Shown here: positions 7,439-17,719 of the stretch, one piece after another
Layout of the letters: each line of letters begins with the position of its first letter
How positions within the stretch are numbered: position 1 is the stretch's first letter
Source: Streptomyces globisporus
GTDB taxonomy: Bacteria > Actinomycetota > Actinomycetes > Streptomycetales > Streptomycetaceae
Assembly (NCBI GenBank): GCA_014649555.1
Contig: BMTG01000010.1
Location: 248,001-312,000, forward strand
Length of the DNA: 64,000 nt
Reading direction: 5' to 3'
Made by a program: the position numbers and the translations under genes
The notes under the pieces: generated by a model
Told to the model about the DNA's origin: nothing
The model's input: the letters and a program-made list of their open reading frames with translations, nothing else
Databases searched by the model: none

Positions 7439-8074
7439 CCCCTGCGTCCGGGTCCGCTTGATCTCGTAGAAGCCGGGGATGGACGCGACCAGCAGCGTGC
7501 CGTCCCAGAGCTTCGCCGCCTCCTCGCCCTTGGGGGCCGGGGTGACGACCGGGCCGAAGAAGGCGACCTGCTCGCCGTCCGCGCCGGGGACCGCGATGAC
7601 CGGGGTGCCGACCTCCTGGCCGACCTTGTCGATGCCCTCCTGGTGGGAGGCGCGCAGCTCGGTGTCGTACGTGTCCTTGTCGGCGTACTCCGCGAGGTCC
7701 TCCGGCAGGCCGACGTCCTTGAGGGCTGCGGCCACGGCCTCGCGGGTGGGGCCTTCGCCGTTGTTGTGGAAGCGGGTGCCGAGCGCGGTGTAGAGGGGGC
7801 CGACGACGCCGTCGCCGTGGAGCTGCCGGGCGGCGATGACGACCCGGACCGGGCCCCAGGCCTGGTTCTCCAGCATGTCCCGGTACTCCTCGGGCAGCTC
7901 GTCCAGCTTGTCCTCGTTGAGGACGGCCAGGCTCATCACGTGCCAGCGGACCTCGACGTCGCGGACCTTCTCCACCTCCAGCATCCAGCGCGAGGTCATC
8001 CACGCCCAGGGGCAGAGCGGGTCGAACCAGAAGTCGACCGGGGTCTTGCCGTTCGCCGGGGTGTTCTCGGACAT
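7424..8074 (-). CDS. Rv2466c-like mycothiol-dependent reductase (DsbA fold)
   Basis: A 216-aa cytoplasmic thioredoxin-fold protein with a helical insertion. The active site is F-D-P-L-C-P-W-A-W near residue 20, the C-P-W-A-W signature of the actinobacterial mycothiol-dependent nitroreductase/peroxide reductase family typified by Mycobacterium tuberculosis Rv2466c. The cis-Pro strand is GTPVIAVPG near residue 150. ATG 8074 is supported by a GGAGAG site four to five bases upstream. The C-terminus FYEIKRTRTQGPIFD is typical. Expected role: reduction of oxidised or nitro compounds with electrons from mycothiol. It is divergent from pepN with 178 bases between starts. The residue order C-P-W-A has one Cys only, in keeping with the family. 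Confidence 0.85.
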   Translation of the reverse strand: MSENTPANGKTPVDFWFDPLCPWAWMTSRWMLEVEKVRDVEVRWHVMSLAVLNEDKLDELPEEYRDMLENQAWGPVRVVIAARQLHGDGVVGPLYTALGTRFHNNGEGPTREAVAAALKDVGLPEDLAEYADKDTYDTELRASHQEGIDKVGQEVGTPVIAVPGADGEQVAFFGPVVTPAPKGEEAAKLWDGTLLVASIPGFYEIKRTRTQGPIFD

Positions 8075-8252
8075 GTCTCTCCTCTGAAGGGGCGCGTTCC
8101 ACAGCAGGGTGTGACGCACGGAGGGCGTGTTCACCTTCGAACGAGAACGTCTCCCGGGGACGACCCATTCCCTGCCTGCCGACGCGCGAGGACGCATGCA
8201 AGGATCAATGGGTTCGAACACGACACACGACGCGCGTCACGAAGGAGTGCCC

Positions 8253-10859
8253 GTGCCCGGTGAAAACCTGTCCCGCGACGAGGCCCAGAAGAGGGCCGAG
8301 CTGCTGTCCGTCGACGGATACGAGGTCGCTCTCGACCTGCGGTCCGCCGTCGGCGAGCCCGAGGGGACCGGCGGGGACGGCGGTCCGCTGACGTTCCGGT
8401 CACTCACCACGATCCGGTTCCGCTCCGCCCGGGCCGGCGCCTCGACCTTCGCGGACCTGGTCGCGCCGGGCGTGGACGCCGTGACGCTGAACGGGAAGGC
8501 CCTGGACCCGGCGGTCGTGTTCGACGGTTCCCGGGTGGCCCTGGACGGGCTCCTGGAGGGCGAGAACGTCCTCGTGGTCGACGCCCGCTGCGCGTACAGC
8601 AGGACCGGCGAGGGCATGCACCGCTTCGTCGACCCGGAGGACGGCGAGGTCTACCTCTACACGCAGTACGAGCCGGCCGACGCCCGCCGCGTCTTCGCCA
8701 ACTTCGAACAGCCCGACCTCAAGGCCCCCTACCGCTTCCGGGTCACCGCCCCCGAGGGCTGGCGGGTCTGGTCCAACGGGGCCGAGGAGTCCCACGAGGA
8801 CGGGGTGTGGACCTTCGCCGAGACGAAGCCGATCTCCACGTACATCACCGCCGTCGTCGCCGGTCCGTACCACTACGTGAGCGACCACTACAGCCGTACG
8901 TTCGGCGACGGCACCACGCTGGACATCCCGCTCGGCGCGATGTGCCGCAAGGGGCTCGCCAAGCACTTCGACGCGGACGACGTCTTCCTGATCACCAAGC
9001 AGGGCCTGGACTTCTTCCACGACCACTTCGACTACCCGTACCCCTTCGGGAAGTACGACCAGGCGTTCGTGCCCGAGTACAACCTCGGGGCCATGGAGAA
9101 CCCGGGGTTGGTCACCTTCCGCGAGGAGTACATCTACCGCGGCAAGGTCACCTCTGCGGCCTACGAGCGGCGGGCCAACGTCATCCTGCACGAGATGGCG
9201 CACATGTGGTTCGGCGACCTGGTCACCATGGAGTGGTGGGACGACCTGTGGCTGAAGGAGTCCTTCGCGGACTTCATGGGCTCCTTCTCGATGGTCGAGG
9301 CGACCCGGTTCACCAACGGCTGGATCACCTTCGCCAACAACCGCAAGGCCTGGGCCTACCGCGCCGACCAGCTGCCCTCCACGCACCCCATCACGGCCGA
9401 CATCCGTGACCTGGAGGACGCCAAGCTGAACTTCGACGGGATCACGTACGCCAAGGGCGCCTCCGTGCTCAAGCAGCTCGTGGCGTACGTCGGACGCGAC
9501 GCGTTCCTGGAGGGCGCGCGGCGCTACTTCAAGAGCCACGCGTACGGCAACACCCGGCTCGGGGACCTGCTGTCCGTACTCGCCGAGACCTCCGGGCGGG
9601 ACATGACCGCGTGGTCGCGCTCCTGGCTCCAGACCGCGGGCGTCAACACGCTCACCCCGGTGCCCACGTACGACGCGGCGGGCGTCCTCACCGAGCTGGC
9701 CGTCGTCCAGGAGGCCGCCGCCTCGCACCCCGAGCTGCGCCCGCACCGCGTCGCGGTCGGCCTGTACCGGCGGACGCCCGAGGGCGAGCTGACACGGTAC
9801 GCGCGCGCCGAGGTGGACGTGGCCGGCGAGCGGACCGTGGTGGAGGCGCTGGCCGGCTCCGAGCGGCCCGATCTGATCCTGGTCAACGACGACGACCTCA
9901 CGTACTGCAAGGTCCGCTTCGACGAGGGGTCGCTGGCCACGCTCCGCGAGCACCTGGGCTCGATCACGGACCCGCTGGCCCGTGCCCTGTGCTGGTCGGC
10001 CCTGTGGGGTCTGACCCGTGACGCGGTCCTTCCTGCCCGTGACTTCGTCGCGCTGGTGCTGGCGCACGCCGGGCGCGAGAGCGACATCGGCGTGCTCCAG
10101 ATGCTGCACGCCTGGGCGCAGTCCGCGCTGGTCAACTACGCGGCTCCCGACTGGCGCGAGGAGGGTGGCCGGGCGCTGGCCGAGGGCGCGCTGCGCGAAC
10201 TGCGGGCCGCCGAACCGGGCAGCCAGCACCAGCTGGCCTGGGCCCGCTTCTTCGCGGCGGTGGCCTCGTCCGAGGAGGACTTCCAGCTGCTGGGCGGGCT
10301 GCTGGACGGCACGGCCCGGATCGACGGTCTCGACGTCGAGCAGGAGCTGCGCTGGGCCTTCCTCTCCCCGCTGGCCTCGCACGGGGCGGCGAACGAGGCG
10401 GCGATCGACGCCGAACTGGCCCGCGACGACACGGCGTCCGGCAAGCGTCACCACGTACGGTGCCTGGCCTCGCGGCCGTCGGAGGCGGTGAAGGCGCAGG
10501 CGTGGGCGGCGGTCGTGGAGTCGGACAAGCTGTCCAACGCGCTGGTCGAGGCGACCATCGCGGGCTTCGAGCAGTCCTCGCAGCGGGAGCTGCTGGCCCC
10601 GTATGCCAAGCGCTACTTCGAGGTGATCGAGCGGATCTGGGCGGAGCGGTCCATCCAGATCGGCATGCATGTGGTGCGGGGGATGTTCCCCGGTCTCCAG
10701 GACAGCCCCGCGACCCTCGCGGCGACCGACGCCTGGCTCGCCGAGCACGAGGACGCGGCCCCGGCGCTGCGACGGCTGGTGCTGGAGTCCCGGGACGATC
10801 TCGCGCGGGCGCTGCGCGGGCAGGAGTGCGACCGGGCGGCCCGAGTTACGGGCGCATGA
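8253..10859 (+). CDS. pepN: Aminopeptidase N (first copy)
   Basis: M1 zinc metallopeptidase of 868 aa that removes N-terminal residues from peptides in the cytoplasm. The exopeptidase motif GAMEN is at about residues 279-283. The zinc site HEMAH is at 313-317, with the third ligand Glu about 336 in DLWLKESFADF. The C-terminal ERAP1-like helical domain is present (KAQAWAAVVESDKLSN, then PYAKRYFEVIERIW). GTG 8253 is chosen because GGAG lies five bases upstream and the first residues PGENLSRDEAQKRAELL match those of the second copy 10 kb away (18346). Compared with that copy, the zinc-site environment differs (KESFAD versus NESFAT). The gene appears to be monocistronic. It has no signal peptide. 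Confidence 0.93.
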   Translation: MPGENLSRDEAQKRAELLSVDGYEVALDLRSAVGEPEGTGGDGGPLTFRSLTTIRFRSARAGASTFADLVAPGVDAVTLNGKALDPAVVFDGSRVALDGLLEGENVLVVDARCAYSRTGEGMHRFVDPEDGEVYLYTQYEPADARRVFANFEQPDLKAPYRFRVTAPEGWRVWSNGAEESHEDGVWTFAETKPISTYITAVVAGPYHYVSDHYSRTFGDGTTLDIPLGAMCRKGLAKHFDADDVFLITKQGLDFFHDHFDYPYPFGKYDQAFVPEYNLGAMENPGLVTFREEYIYRGKVTSAAYERRANVILHEMAHMWFGDLVTMEWWDDLWLKESFADFMGSFSMVEATRFTNGWITFANNRKAWAYRADQLPSTHPITADIRDLEDAKLNFDGITYAKGASVLKQLVAYVGRDAFLEGARRYFKSHAYGNTRLGDLLSVLAETSGRDMTAWSRSWLQTAGVNTLTPVPTYDAAGVLTELAVVQEAAASHPELRPHRVAVGLYRRTPEGELTRYARAEVDVAGERTVVEALAGSERPDLILVNDDDLTYCKVRFDEGSLATLREHLGSITDPLARALCWSALWGLTRDAVLPARDFVALVLAHAGRESDIGVLQMLHAWAQSALVNYAAPDWREEGGRALAEGALRELRAAEPGSQHQLAWARFFAAVASSEEDFQLLGGLLDGTARIDGLDVEQELRWAFLSPLASHGAANEAAIDAELARDDTASGKRHHVRCLASRPSEAVKAQAWAAVVESDKLSNALVEATIAGFEQSSQRELLAPYAKRYFEVIERIWAERSIQIGMHVVRGMFPGLQDSPATLAATDAWLAEHEDAAPALRRLVLESRDDLARALRGQECDRAARVTGA

Positions 10860-10869
10860 GGGAGTGAGA

Positions 10870-10939
10870 GAGGGGCGCTCAGGTACGGCGTGCGCGCGGC
10901 GCGAATGCGGCGCTCGCACATCTGCCCGGGACGCCCCTC
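10870..10939. terminator. Branched hairpin after pepN copy 1
   Basis: Outer arms GAGGGGCG (10870-10877) and CGCCCCTC (10932-10939) pair perfectly, with an inner GTGCG/CGCAC stem at 10890-10894 and 10915-10919. It starts 10 bases after the stop. The large loop makes the assignment uncertain. Confidence 0.4.
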
Positions 10940-11068
10940 CCCCGATTCCCGGCGCGACGACCCTTTTCGGTTGTCGAACGTCCGTACTTTAGGACGGCGT
11001 TGTCCGGGAATGTCGACGGGCGTGTAACAGGGGTTAGGACCCCCTACGCGGGCGGGAAACCCCGGGAC

Positions 11069-12145
11069 ATGACCCAGAACACCCCGCTCTCCGCCCGTCT
11101 CCCGCGTCTCCCCCTTCACCCCGGTGATGTGACGCAGCGTGTCCTGTCCGCCGCCCAGTTGAGGGCGCGGGGCGTGTCCGCCGCGCAGACGTCGGCCCAG
11201 TGCCTGCCGGGCGGCCCCTGGCAGCACCTGCTGCCGGGGGTCTACCTGCTGCATCCGGGCCCGCCCACCGGCCAGGAGCGGCTGCACGGGGCGCTGCTGT
11301 ACGCGGGGCGCCCGCCGGTCTCCGCGCGGCGCGGCGCGGCGGGCCCGTCGGACGCGGGGTACGGGGAGGCGATGGTCACCGGGGGCGCCGCGCTCGCGCT
11401 GCACGGCTTCGCCTCGGCCGGGGAGCTGGGCGCGCTGCACCGGATCGACGTGCTGGTCCCCCGCACCCGGCGGCTGCGGTCCACCCGGTTCGTGGAGGTG
11501 CTGCGGACCGCCTCGATGCCGGTCCCGGTGCGGGTGGGTGAGGTGCCCGTCGCCCCGGTGGAGCGGGCGCTCGCGGACGCGGTGGCGGCCATCTCCGACG
11601 CGGCGGACGTCCGGCGGCTGCTGACCGAGGCGGTACGGGACGGGCACTGCGAACCGGCTGCCGTGGTACGTGAGTTGAGCGAGGCGAAGCTGCTGGGGCG
11701 GCCCGCCGTGGTGGGTGCGGTGGACGCGCTGCTGGCCGAGGGGCGGGCGGTGGCGGAGGCGCGGCTGTACGCGATGGTGCGCGAGTACGGGCTGCCGGAG
11801 CCGGTGTGGAACGTGGAGCTGCGGCTGCCGGGCGGGCCGGGCCTCGGCGGGGTCGACGCCTACTGGCCCGACCATGCGGTGGCGGTGGAGCTGGACTCCC
11901 GGGCGCCCCGGCACGCCGTGCACGGCGTGTCCGGCCGGAGGGGCGGCCGGGTCCAGGAGGACCCGCAGTGGGCCGCGTGCGCCGCGAAGCGGGAGCATCT
12001 GGAGCGGCTCGGGATCACGGTCGTCCACCTCACGCCGAGGAAGCTGCGCGAGGCGCTGGACCAGCAGGCGACGGTGGTCCGGACGGCGCTGATGGCGGCG
12101 GCCGACCGGGAGCCGGCCGCGTATGTGATGGTGCTGCCGCGCTGA
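11069..12145 (+). CDS. DUF559-like protein with AbiEi-type N-terminal domain
   Basis: A 358-aa protein. The N-terminal third has a winged-helix-like segment (VLSAAQLRARGVSAAQTSA, then W-Q-H-L-L-P-G-V-Y) of the kind seen in AbiEi-type antitoxin/regulator families. The middle is helical. The C-terminal hundred residues resemble a Vsr/DUF559 endonuclease-like fold: W-N-V-E-L-R-L-P, G-V-D-A-Y-W-P-D-H-A-V-A-V-E-L-D, a basic segment, then GITVVHLTPRKLRE. The D-x-x-W-P and E-L-D pattern fits the family's acidic residues, but nuclease activity is not proven. ATG 11069 is chosen; its upstream site is weak. No toxin partner lies beside it. Such proteins are common and uncharacterised in Streptomyces. 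Confidence 0.6.
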   Translation: MTQNTPLSARLPRLPLHPGDVTQRVLSAAQLRARGVSAAQTSAQCLPGGPWQHLLPGVYLLHPGPPTGQERLHGALLYAGRPPVSARRGAAGPSDAGYGEAMVTGGAALALHGFASAGELGALHRIDVLVPRTRRLRSTRFVEVLRTASMPVPVRVGEVPVAPVERALADAVAAISDAADVRRLLTEAVRDGHCEPAAVVRELSEAKLLGRPAVVGAVDALLAEGRAVAEARLYAMVREYGLPEPVWNVELRLPGGPGLGGVDAYWPDHAVAVELDSRAPRHAVHGVSGRRGGRVQEDPQWAACAAKREHLERLGITVVHLTPRKLREALDQQATVVRTALMAAADREPAAYVMVLPR

Positions 12146-12159
12146 GCGGCCCCTGAGCC

Positions 12160-12241
12160 GGTCCGGATCACGGGCACCGCTGGTCCGGGCCACGGGCACT
12201 GCCGGTCCGGACCACGGTCGGGCTGGTCCGGACCACCACCC
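12160..12241. repeat. 22-bp tandem repeat with palindromic core
   Basis: Nearly four units begin at 12160, 12182, 12204 and 12225, each starting GGTCCGG. The third and fourth contain the palindrome GGTCCGGACC, so they can also pair with each other as a 10-bp stem with an 11-base loop. The array starts 15 bases after the upstream stop codon and may act as that gene's terminator. Confidence 0.8.
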
Positions 12242-12294
12242 GGCCACACGGGTCATCAGGCGCCACCGGCGTACCGTTTGGCCTCATTCCTCCC

Positions 12295-12333
12295 ACATGG
12301 CATATCGCTCCCCGTGGCGGATCTATGCCATGT
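12295..12333. promoter_or_regulatory. 10-bp inverted repeat upstream of the subtilase gene
   Basis: ACATGGCATA (12295-12304) and TATGCCATGT (12324-12333) are perfect inverted copies around a 19-base spacer whose ends also pair (CGC/GCG). It lies about 110 bases before the protease start. Its half-site spacing of close to three helical turns suits a dimeric regulator, or it may be an RNA stem. A weaker CCTGTC/GACAGG repeat follows at 12367-12384. Confidence 0.45.
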
Positions 12334-12441
12334 CCCTGACTCGTCTCCGTCAACTCTCCACAAACCCCTGTCATTTACGACAGGCTGAGCGGTCATCCGG
12401 TACCGAATTCCGGACTCTCTCTTTCAATTACAGGGATGCTG

Positions 12442-15400
12442 ATGACCAAGGAATCCCCCAGCTCCATACCCGGGGCGAGACGCGCGGCTCGTATCGCGGC
12501 CGCTGCCGGTCTGGCGGCCGCACTGGCCGCCTCCGGCGCCGCACCGGCCCTCGCCGTCGACGACCCGGCACCGGCACCCGTCAAACCGGCCGCCACCAGC
12601 GACCGGGGCGACAAGCTCGGCAAGGCCGACGCCGATGTTCTGGCGAAGGCCGAGGCCAAGGGCGAGAAGAACATCACCATGATGGTCGCCACCACCCCCG
12701 GGGCGACCGAGCAGGTCAGCAAGCAGCTCGACGCCGTCGACGGCTCCGTGCTCGGCCAGACCTACGACAAGCTCGGCTACGTCCGGGCGACGGTCCCGAC
12801 GAAGAGCGCCGAGTCCACCATCAAGGCGGCCTCCAAGCTCTCCTCCGTCCTCGGCATCGATCTCAAGCAGGAGATCAAGCTGGACGACCCGACGCCCAAG
12901 GGCGACCGGGCCGCCGGGGCCAAGCAGACCAAGGCCACGGGCAGTTACGCGGCGCCGAACAAGAAGACCCCGGCGAAGAACCCGTACAACCCGTCGTTCG
13001 AGACGGGCGCGGTCGACTTCGTCGCGAAGAACCCGAAGGCCGACGGCCGCGGGATCACCATCGGCGTCCTGGACTCCGGCGTCGACCTCGGTCACCCGGC
13101 GCTGAAGAAGACCACCACCGGCGAGCGCAAGATCGTCGACTGGGTGACCGCCACCGACCCGGTGAGCGACGGCGACGGCACCTGGCTGCGGATGACCGAG
13201 TCCGTCAGCGGCCCGACGTTCACGTCCGGCGGCAAGACGTACGCGGCCCCCGCGGGCAGCTACAAGTTCGCCACGTTCGCCGAGTCGGCCACCACCGGCG
13301 GCGACATGGCGGGCGACCTCAACCGCGACGGTGACACCACCGACGTCTGGGGCGTGCTGTACGACCCGGTCACCGGCACCACGCGGGTCGACCTGAACAG
13401 CAACGCGGACTTCTCCGACGACAAGGTCCTCAAGCCGTACAAGGAGAAGTTCCAGGTCTCCTACTTCGGTGAGGACGACCCGCGGACCCCCGTCGTCGAG
13501 CGCATCCCGTTCGTCGTCGAGACCCGCAAGGGCGTCACCTACAACGCGGCCGGCGCCAAGGCCGACTTCGTCAACATCGGTGTCATCGAGGGCTCGCACG
13601 GCACGCACGTCGCGGGTATCACTGCGGCCAACGGGCTGTTCGGCGGCGAGATGAACGGTGCCGCTCCCGGCGCCAAGATCGTCTCCTCGCGCGCCTGCAC
13701 CTGGTCCGGCGGCTGCACCAACATCGCGCTGACCGAGGGCATGATCGACCTCGTCGTCAACCGCGGCGTCGACATCGTCAACATGTCGATCGGCGGCCTG
13801 CCGCCGCTGAACGACGGCAACAACGCGCGCGCCGAGCTGTACAAGCGGCTCGTCGACATCTACGGCGTGCAGCTGGTCATCTCGGCCGGCAACAGCGGCC
13901 CGGGGCTCAACACCATCGGTGACCCGTCGCTCGCCGACCACGTGATCTCGGTCGGCGCGTCGATCTCTAAGGAGACGTGGGCGGCCAACTACGGCTCCAA
14001 CGTCACCAAGAAGTACGACATGCTGCCCTTCTCCTCGCGCGGTCCGCGTGAGGACGGCGGCTTCACGCCGATCATCTCGGCGCCGGGTGCGTCCATCAAC
14101 ACCACCCAGACCTGGGCGCCGGGCGGTCCGGTCAAGGAGGCGGGTTACGACCTGCCGGCCGGCTACTCCATGCTCCAGGGCACCTCGATGGCCTCCCCGC
14201 AGGCCGCGGGCGCTGCCGCGCTGCTGCTGTCGAAGGCCAAGCAGGCCGGCATCGAGCTTCCCCCGGCTGACCTGCGCGTGGCTCTGACGAGCACCGCGGG
14301 CCACATCGCGGACGTGCCCGCGCACGTCCAGGGCTCCGGTCTGATCGACATCGTCAAGGCCTGGAAGCAGATCTCCAAGCAGGGCAAGCCCGCGCACGAG
14401 TTCTCGGTGAAGGCTCCGGTCGACACCGCGATCGACTTCGCGCTCAAGGACCCGGGCTTCGGCACCGGCCTCTACGACCGCGAGGGCGGCCTGAAGGTCG
14501 GCGAGTCCAAGGTCTACGACGTCGTCGTCACCCGCACCACGGGCCCGGACCGCGACGTCCAGCACAAGCTGTCGTGGAAGAACAACGACGGCACCTTCGA
14601 GCTCAGCAGCCCCGAGTACGTCTCGCTGCCGCTCGACACGCCGGTCAAGCTGAAGGTCAGGGCGAAGGCCAAGACCGCCGGGGTGCACAGCGCCATCCTC
14701 CAGGTCGACGACAAGAAGACCTCCGGCGTCGACCACCAGATCATGACCACGGTCGTCATCGCGCAGGAGCTGCAGCAGCCCGGTTACGCCTACAAGGCGT
14801 CCGGCTCGGTGCAGCGCAACGGCACCACGTCGTACTTCGTCAACGTGCCGGAGGGCGCGAAGACCCTTGAGGTCGCCCTCAGCGCGCTGCGCTCGGGCAG
14901 CCAGACCCGGTTCATCGCCCTGCACCCGTACGGGACGCCGGTCGACCCGACCTCCACGGTCAACTGCTACCCGAACTACGAGAACCCGGCCAACACCTGC
15001 CGTCCGGACGTGCGCTCCTACAAGGACCCGCAGCCCGGCGTGTGGGAGATCGAGGTCGAGTCGCGCCGTACGTCGCCGCTGCTGGACAACCCGTACAAGC
15101 TGGATGTCTCGCTGCTCGGCGTGACCTTCGACCCGGCGGTGCGCACCATCGCCGAGGCGAAGATCGGTGCTCCGGCCGCGGTGGACTGGAAGGTCACCAA
15201 CACGGCCGCCGCCCTCCAGGGCAAGCTCCAGGGCGGTTCGCTGGGCTCGGCCAAGGTGGACAAGCCGTCGATCTCCACGGGTCAGACCCGGGAGACCACG
15301 GTGACCATCGGTGCGGGCGTCGAGAAGCTCGACTTCGCCATCGGCGGTACGTCGGACGCCAACGCCGACCTCGACCTGTACGTTTTCCGGGGCGCCACGC

Positions 15401-15744
15401 AGGTCGGCAGCGGCACCACCGCCGGTTCCGAGGAGGCGGTCAGCCTGCTGAAGCCCGCCGCGGGCACGTACACGGTCGTCGTCGACGGTTACTCGGTCCC
15501 GGCCGGGTCGACCACGTACGACTACCGCGACGTGTACTACGCGGCGTCGCTCGGCACGATCAAGGTCGACTCCGCCAAGGCGGTGAACCTGGCCAACGGC
15601 GCGTCCGCCCAGGTCGGCGCCGAGGTCGTGGTCGCCGGGGCGGCTCCCGAGGGCCGTCAGTTCTTCGGTGAGGTCCAGCTGGTCAACGCGCGCGGCACCG
15701 CCGCGGGCACCGGCAGCGTCGTGATCGAGAAGGTCACGCCGTAA
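12442..15744 (+). CDS. Secreted S8 family serine peptidase (subtilase)
   Basis: An 1100-aa exported protease. A basic n-region (GARRAARI), a hydrophobic core and AAPALA form a Sec signal peptide, cleaved near residue 38. A prodomain-like segment follows. The catalytic triad is Asp211 (GVLDSGVD), His386 (GSHGTHVAG) and Ser582 (QGTSMASP), with the oxyanion Asn in SAGNSGPG. A long insert lies between Asp and His. The C-terminal 500 residues are beta-rich; one segment (FAIGGTSDANADLDLYVF, then A-A-G-T-Y-T-V-V-V-D-G-Y) resembles a bacterial pre-peptidase C-terminal domain. ATG 12442 is preferred over 12436 because AGGG precedes it at proper spacing. It stands alone with its own upstream inverted repeat and terminator. 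Role: extracellular protein degradation; substrate preference is unknown. Confidence 0.93.
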   Translation: MTKESPSSIPGARRAARIAAAAGLAAALAASGAAPALAVDDPAPAPVKPAATSDRGDKLGKADADVLAKAEAKGEKNITMMVATTPGATEQVSKQLDAVDGSVLGQTYDKLGYVRATVPTKSAESTIKAASKLSSVLGIDLKQEIKLDDPTPKGDRAAGAKQTKATGSYAAPNKKTPAKNPYNPSFETGAVDFVAKNPKADGRGITIGVLDSGVDLGHPALKKTTTGERKIVDWVTATDPVSDGDGTWLRMTESVSGPTFTSGGKTYAAPAGSYKFATFAESATTGGDMAGDLNRDGDTTDVWGVLYDPVTGTTRVDLNSNADFSDDKVLKPYKEKFQVSYFGEDDPRTPVVERIPFVVETRKGVTYNAAGAKADFVNIGVIEGSHGTHVAGITAANGLFGGEMNGAAPGAKIVSSRACTWSGGCTNIALTEGMIDLVVNRGVDIVNMSIGGLPPLNDGNNARAELYKRLVDIYGVQLVISAGNSGPGLNTIGDPSLADHVISVGASISKETWAANYGSNVTKKYDMLPFSSRGPREDGGFTPIISAPGASINTTQTWAPGGPVKEAGYDLPAGYSMLQGTSMASPQAAGAAALLLSKAKQAGIELPPADLRVALTSTAGHIADVPAHVQGSGLIDIVKAWKQISKQGKPAHEFSVKAPVDTAIDFALKDPGFGTGLYDREGGLKVGESKVYDVVVTRTTGPDRDVQHKLSWKNNDGTFELSSPEYVSLPLDTPVKLKVRAKAKTAGVHSAILQVDDKKTSGVDHQIMTTVVIAQELQQPGYAYKASGSVQRNGTTSYFVNVPEGAKTLEVALSALRSGSQTRFIALHPYGTPVDPTSTVNCYPNYENPANTCRPDVRSYKDPQPGVWEIEVESRRTSPLLDNPYKLDVSLLGVTFDPAVRTIAEAKIGAPAAVDWKVTNTAAALQGKLQGGSLGSAKVDKPSISTGQTRETTVTIGAGVEKLDFAIGGTSDANADLDLYVFRGATQVGSGTTAGSEEAVSLLKPAAGTYTVVVDGYSVPAGSTTYDYRDVYYAASLGTIKVDSAKAVNLANGASAQVGAEVVVAGAAPEGRQFFGEVQLVNARGTAAGTGSVVIEKVTP

Positions 15745-17028
<1,284 letters not shown>

Positions 17029-17049
17029 CCGCGGCGTCACGCGTACCGC

Positions 17050-17091
17050 CGAAGGGGCGGCCACCGGAGTGCACCGGTGGCCGCCCCTTCG
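17050..17091. terminator. Bidirectional hairpin terminator
   Basis: An 18-bp perfect stem (17050-17067 with 17074-17091, arm CGAAGGGGCGGCCACCGG) closes a 6-base loop between the convergent asd and mazF genes. A C-C-T-T-C tail within the arm gives both strands a partial T-rich edge. Confidence 0.9.
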
Positions 17092-17101
17092 CGTGCGCAT
17101 G

Positions 17102-17449
17102 TCAGAGCGCGAGATGGCGCCTGAGCGCCGCGTCCACATCGGCCATCCGCCGAAGGGGCACCGACCCGATGCGGCGCTTCAGCCGCTGGGGGGAGACAGC
17201 ACGCACCTGCTCGCACTGTGCCTTGCTGTCCACCGCGAGGCGGCACTCGTCCGCCGGGAGGAGAACCTGGAAGGGGAAGACACGTGCCGTGTTCGACGTG
17301 AGGGGGACCACGGTGAGCACCCCTCGCTCCAGTCGCTCCACGGTGGCGTTGGCGCCGTCGTTCGACACGATGAGCGCCGGGCGGGCTTTGTTCGCCTCAC
17401 TGCCCCGGACCGGCTCGAAGTCGATCAGATAGATGTCACCGCGCCGCAT
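17102..17449 (-). CDS. MazF/PemK family mRNA interferase toxin
   Basis: A 115-aa toxin of a type II toxin-antitoxin pair, expected to cut mRNA. It shows the family opening MRRGDIYLIDFEPVRGSEAN, the R-P-A-L-I-V-S-N-D core, the conserved hydrophobic strand LTVVPLTSNT, then AVDSKAQCEQVRAVS, where the Gln-x-R segment is typical, and a C-terminal helix. The Arg in GDIYLIDF...RGSE and the Thr in PLTSNT are usual active-site positions. The start overlaps the antitoxin stop by 14 bases, indicating translational coupling. Cut-site specificity cannot be predicted. Confidence 0.9.
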   Translation of the reverse strand: MRRGDIYLIDFEPVRGSEANKARPALIVSNDGANATVERLERGVLTVVPLTSNTARVFPFQVLLPADECRLAVDSKAQCEQVRAVSPQRLKRRIGSVPLRRMADVDAALRRHLAL

Positions 17450-17666
17450 CGGTCAGCCCGTCGCCCGTGGCACGGTCCCAGAACGCGGCGTCCTCGCTCT
17501 TGTCCCATTCGGCGAAGGCTGCCTCGTACTCGCTCTCCAGCCGCGAGGTGCGCAGCAGCTCGATCGCGGCCTGGATCACCGCGGACCGCGATTCGGCGGC
17601 GTTGGCGGCCGCATAGGCGTCGACGAAGTCGACATCCTCCTGCGGCAGACTCACACTAATCTTCAT
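17436..17666 (-). CDS. Ribbon-helix-helix antitoxin partner of MazF
   Basis: A 76-aa protein. Residues 1-45 form an RHH DNA-binding domain: strand MKISVSLPQEDVDFVDAYA, a helix, then S-R-S-A-V-I-Q-A-A-I-E-L-L. Residues 46-76 are an acidic, Trp-containing tail (EYEAAFAEWDKSEDAAFWD) suited to wrapping MazF. It is the first gene of the pair, as expected for autoregulation. No Shine-Dalgarno precedes the ATG. A TAGCAT box lies 9 bases upstream on the minus strand, so a leaderless mRNA is possible. GGTAGCA occurs twice in the upstream 40 bases and could be the RHH operator. Confidence 0.85.
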   Translation of the reverse strand: MKISVSLPQEDVDFVDAYAAANAAESRSAVIQAAIELLRTSRLESEYEAAFAEWDKSEDAAFWDRATGDGLTDAAR

Positions 17667-17719
17667 ACCATCGATGCTACCAAGAGTGGCACTGCACTGC
17701 TACCCGGGAAGAGGGGCCT

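Noticed and set aside
11069-12145. Complete type IV toxin-antitoxin system at the DUF559-like gene
   Set aside because: No AbiEii-like nucleotidyltransferase toxin lies beside it, so only a single protein can be called.
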